Shown here piece by piece: positions 61,779 through 64,000 of a DNA stretch of 64,000 nucleotides. Location: NCBI GenBank assembly GCA_002298145.1, contig DBMP01000025.1, positions 1 to 64,000 of the forward strand, in the 5' to 3' direction. The DNA comes from Spartobacteria bacterium UBA695 (lineage in GTDB: Bacteria; Verrucomicrobiota; Verrucomicrobiia; Chthoniobacterales; Chthoniobacteraceae). The position numbers and the translations under genes are program-made. How positions within the stretch are numbered: position 1 is the first letter of the stretch; each line of letters begins with the position of its first letter. The notes under the pieces are model-generated. The model saw only the letters and a list, made by a program, of their open reading frames with translations. It made no database searches and was not told the DNA's origin.

Positions 61779-61916
61779 ATGAAAAAACAAAACAACCATG
61801 AGATCAGTTCAAGAACTCGCGGGCACACTGCCCACGCCAAGTTCCATCGCATTTTCCGCCGATCGGAGGCCCTCGGTCGGCGGCGTCTTTGTGGCTTCGC
61901 CTACTGGCGATATTAG
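61779..61916 (+). CDS. small ORF overlapping the porin start (possible leader peptide or start error)
   Basis: This 45-codon frame starts MKKQNNHEISSRTRGHTA. It is preceded by GGAGG at 61770-61774, four bases before its ATG, one of the few clear Shine-Dalgarno sequences in the area. It overlaps the first 40 codons of the porin in another frame and ends at TAG 61914-61916. It is basic (many Arg). It may be a leader ORF whose translation affects the porin, or a sign that the porin N-terminus is mis-framed. Confidence 0.3.
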   Translation: MKKQNNHEISSRTRGHTAHAKFHRIFRRSEALGRRRLCGFAYWRY

Positions 61917-63558
61917 CCGCACATCCATCCTTCGGCGATTACTGCTAGTCGGTGTAGGAGCCTCCTGCATTCCCCTTTCCACTCTGGCGATAGCCGCTGA
62001 CGGCAGCACATCGCCCGCGGCCGAGGCGGCCTCCTCACAAACCAGCAAAGCTCCGGAAGGAGCCTCCTCGTCTTCCACCCAGAGCGAAGTAGAAGCCCTC
62101 CGCAACGAACTGCGCGAACTCCGTAAGGAACTCCAGCAACTCAAAGAAACCACCTCCGCCAACGACACCCGCCTCAGATCTTTCTCGGAGAAATTCGAAA
62201 ACATCGGCGTCAACAGCAATTCCGATACATCCTCGGAATATGCGACCAAAAGCGACCTCGAAGCCCTGAGAGACGTCCAGGACGAGAACACCATTAGAAG
62301 CGTCGGATCAAGCTCCAGCATCTCGAGCTATCAGGTCAACGGAAACAAGCACCTGATCAGTCTTACCGGATATGCCTCGCTGGGCTATTCCGCAGGTTTT
62401 GATGCGCTCGCCAAAAGCTCTCAAACCTTTAAGCTGTCCGGCATTGGTATCAACCTCACCGGAAGCCTCCGGTCTAACCCGGGATCTGACGGCGACGTTA
62501 ACTATAAAGTGGGATTGATCGCTTCGCCGACCACGGTAGTCAATTCCGTAACCGTGGTCTCCACCGCGAAAACCAGTGGCACCAAGACCGTTGTCACGAA
62601 TACCGTAAACACACCCAGCACCAAGGCAAGTTACGTGAACTTAGGTGATGTCTACGCAACGTATGACGTCAAAACAACGAAGCTGGAACTGGAACCGTCA
62701 TGGACGCTGCAATTCCAGGTGGGTCAATACCTGACCCCTTACGGTATTGATCCAGTGGCGACGGAAGACCAAATCCCGACCATTAATAAGGCACAGTACG
62801 TCTCGAAGCTTGGTTTTGGCCGTGACATTGGTGTGACTGCCAATGGCACCTTCTTCAATGTCAATGACCCGTCCGCGGTCACCACACCAGTAATCGCCTA
62901 CAACCTCGGCGTCTACAATGGTTCCGGACCAAACGCAGTGGACACCAACAGGTCCATCGACTTGCTGGGCCGGGTGGTGCTCTCTCCGTTTCCGCAGTAT
63001 TTCTCCACTTTCCGCAACTTGAAGTTCGGAGGCAACTGGTATGAGGGAAATCTTGGGCAAGACCATGACGACCTTCCCACCCGGCGGCGCTACGGCGGCG
63101 ATGTCGCGTGGCTGCGCAAACCATTCCTGCTAAACTTCGAATACGTTCACAGCCAGGATGGTTACAGCGGTTACTCGACCAACATCAACGACACCACCGT
63201 AACCTGGCCCTCTCCAACCGCCGCCTACAAAGAGAGCGACAGCTACGTGGCAACGCTCTTCTGGACGCCCAGCACGCTGCCTGACTTCCAGCCGTGGATT
63301 CGGTATGACCGGTTCAAGCCCACCGCCTTTGACGGCCTGAACGCGGCCAGTACCCTCTTGGGGAACACCCAGACGGACATCTACTCCATCGGCTTCAACT
63401 GGTTCATCTGGTCCGTAGAGCCGGTCATCAGCCGGTCGTATTCCACGCAGCAAACAAACCGCGTTCTCAAGCTGCAGCTTGGCTACGACTACATTGATCA
63501 GCAAAACCTGACCAAGGCGCGTCACCAAGTCAACGGCGTCGTGACCTATAACTTCTAG
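61798..63558 (+). CDS. outer-membrane porin with coiled-coil N-terminus
   Basis: The product is up to 586 residues. The signal-like stretch SILRRLLLVGVGASCIPLST, with cleavage near LAIAADG, lies unusually far from the ATG. GTG 61891 (Met-Ala-Ser-Pro...) would give a normal signal peptide. A Ser/Ala-rich linker and a coiled coil (about 95-135, EVEALRNELRELRKELQQL) are followed by a beta-barrel region rich in Tyr and Gly that ends in the Phe-terminated VVTYNF typical of outer-membrane barrels. Coiled-coil plus barrel resembles OprO/SLH-like trimeric porins. It is paired with the divergent ABC importer, so it may admit the same solute. Confidence 0.82.
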   Translation: MRSVQELAGTLPTPSSIAFSADRRPSVGGVFVASPTGDISRTSILRRLLLVGVGASCIPLSTLAIAADGSTSPAAEAASSQTSKAPEGASSSSTQSEVEALRNELRELRKELQQLKETTSANDTRLRSFSEKFENIGVNSNSDTSSEYATKSDLEALRDVQDENTIRSVGSSSSISSYQVNGNKHLISLTGYASLGYSAGFDALAKSSQTFKLSGIGINLTGSLRSNPGSDGDVNYKVGLIASPTTVVNSVTVVSTAKTSGTKTVVTNTVNTPSTKASYVNLGDVYATYDVKTTKLELEPSWTLQFQVGQYLTPYGIDPVATEDQIPTINKAQYVSKLGFGRDIGVTANGTFFNVNDPSAVTTPVIAYNLGVYNGSGPNAVDTNRSIDLLGRVVLSPFPQYFSTFRNLKFGGNWYEGNLGQDHDDLPTRRRYGGDVAWLRKPFLLNFEYVHSQDGYSGYSTNINDTTVTWPSPTAAYKESDSYVATLFWTPSTLPDFQPWIRYDRFKPTAFDGLNAASTLLGNTQTDIYSIGFNWFIWSVEPVISRSYSTQQTNRVLKLQLGYDYIDQQNLTKARHQVNGVVTYNF

Positions 63559-63614
63559 CCTTTAGGGAAACTTCACCCGCCCCATCGTTTCAACATACAT
63601 CAATATAAAATCAT

Positions 63615-64000
63615 ATGCCAGACACAGACATTGTTAGTAAAAAAATCGCGATCCAAGGTAATGGAATCAAGATTACGCCGGAACTTAAGGCGCAAATCGC
63701 CGCCGAAGGTTATTACCCAATCGCATTAACTTGGTTGCAGGACGACATCACCGGCCCCTTCTCCTTCACCGGCTACGGGGACGAATCGCCCTTCGAACTG
63801 CGCGATGTCGACGGCCACTACGCCGTTTACGAAAACGGCAAATATTTCACTGACGCGACCTTCTACAAGAAACCCGATTTCTTTGACAAACAGCACACGG
63901 CCAAGGGGTTGGAAGGACAGTCACAAGACACCATCTTCATCGACGAAGGCATGTCGGGCGTCATTACGCCTTGCGGAACCTCCAAGGACTACGATTCGGA
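63615..64000 (+). CDS. unrecognised protein (partial, continues beyond the window)
   Basis: About 128 codons before the right edge. The product starts MPDTDIVSKKIAIQGNGIKI and has no signal peptide, so it is likely cytoplasmic. It contains LTWLQDDITGPFSFTGYGDE, several Tyr-rich strands, and near the edge the stretch VITPCGTSKDYDS with a single Cys. I do not recognise a family. It follows the porin by about 57 bases on the same strand and may be part of the same operon. Confidence 0.7.
   Translation, partial: MPDTDIVSKKIAIQGNGIKITPELKAQIAAEGYYPIALTWLQDDITGPFSFTGYGDESPFELRDVDGHYAVYENGKYFTDATFYKKPDFFDKQHTAKGLEGQSQDTIFIDEGMSGVITPCGTSKDYDS

Larger units (their letters stand above)
61315..61797. 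other. 483-base divergent regulatory region between the ABC importer and the porin
   Basis: No gene is convincing here. It holds two related inverted repeats, at 61371-61393 and 61701-61725 (separate entries), plus a plausible -10 for each direction. A 64-codon minus-strand frame at 61289-61483 overlaps the importer start and is not supported. Base composition is lower in G+C than in the preceding 60 kb. Confidence 0.6.

Overview
The window looks like chromosomal DNA of a high-GC, Gram-negative, diderm bacterium. Verrucomicrobiota is the most likely phylum. The support is a PEP-CTERM surface protein, a long MoxR/DUF58/VWA/giant-TPR operon, ExbB/ExbD/TonB-like genes, outer-membrane factors and porins, and many genes without an evident Shine-Dalgarno sequence. 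This placement is inference from gene style, not from a marker phylogeny. dnaA and dnaN sit next to a cluster of DnaA boxes, so the window probably contains the replication origin.

Layout. 1-1.6 kb: an ExbB-ExbD-TonB-like energy transducer set, cut by the left edge. 1.6-5.8 kb: a secreted hypothetical protein, a Dabb protein, a GAF hybrid histidine kinase, an SRPBCC-like protein and bioD. 5.8-10 kb: a pair of related palindromes, a clear dnaN terminator, dnaN, dnaA, the candidate oriC and a CbpA-type DnaJ. 10.2-15.1 kb: SurA-like foldase, pdxA, a TVP38-type membrane protein, a PilZ-like protein behind a near-consensus promoter, tRNA-Pro(UGG), an NhaD-type antiporter and a small membrane protein. 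15.4-20.4 kb: amtB-glnB behind a sigma-54 promoter, a NarL-type regulator with a degenerate receiver, and a Kup potassium transporter. 20.7-32.2 kb: two complete multidrug export systems (EmrAB plus outer-membrane factor; AcrAB-like RND plus outer-membrane factor) and two TetR-family repressor genes with visible operators.

32.2-47.9 kb: a six-gene co-directional operon (coiled-coil membrane protein, MoxR ATPase, DUF58, BatA-like, double VWA, and a 2622-residue TPR protein with two duplicated C-terminal modules). The last four genes are chained by ATGA overlaps where they meet. A palindrome between this operon and a divergent tetR gene overlaps promoter elements on both strands. A second copy lies upstream of the RND operon's tetR gene, which suggests one repressor for drug export and envelope maintenance.

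47.9-51.7 kb: an FKBP isomerase, then a two-gene unit encoding an exported metallophosphoesterase ending in a type I dockerin and a small PEP-CTERM protein with a cohesin-like domain. This is a probable self-contained surface docking pair. 52-58.4 kb: a five-gene overlapping operon of a PocR-like/AraC regulator, three different SPFH (stomatin/HflK/HflC-like) membrane proteins and a P1B-type ATPase without N-terminal metal-binding domains and with an altered transmembrane motif (VPC). I consider this the best candidate for an undescribed system. 58.4-64 kb: a NitT/TauT-type ABC importer divergent from a porin and an unrecognised partial gene; the two sides share a related operator motif.
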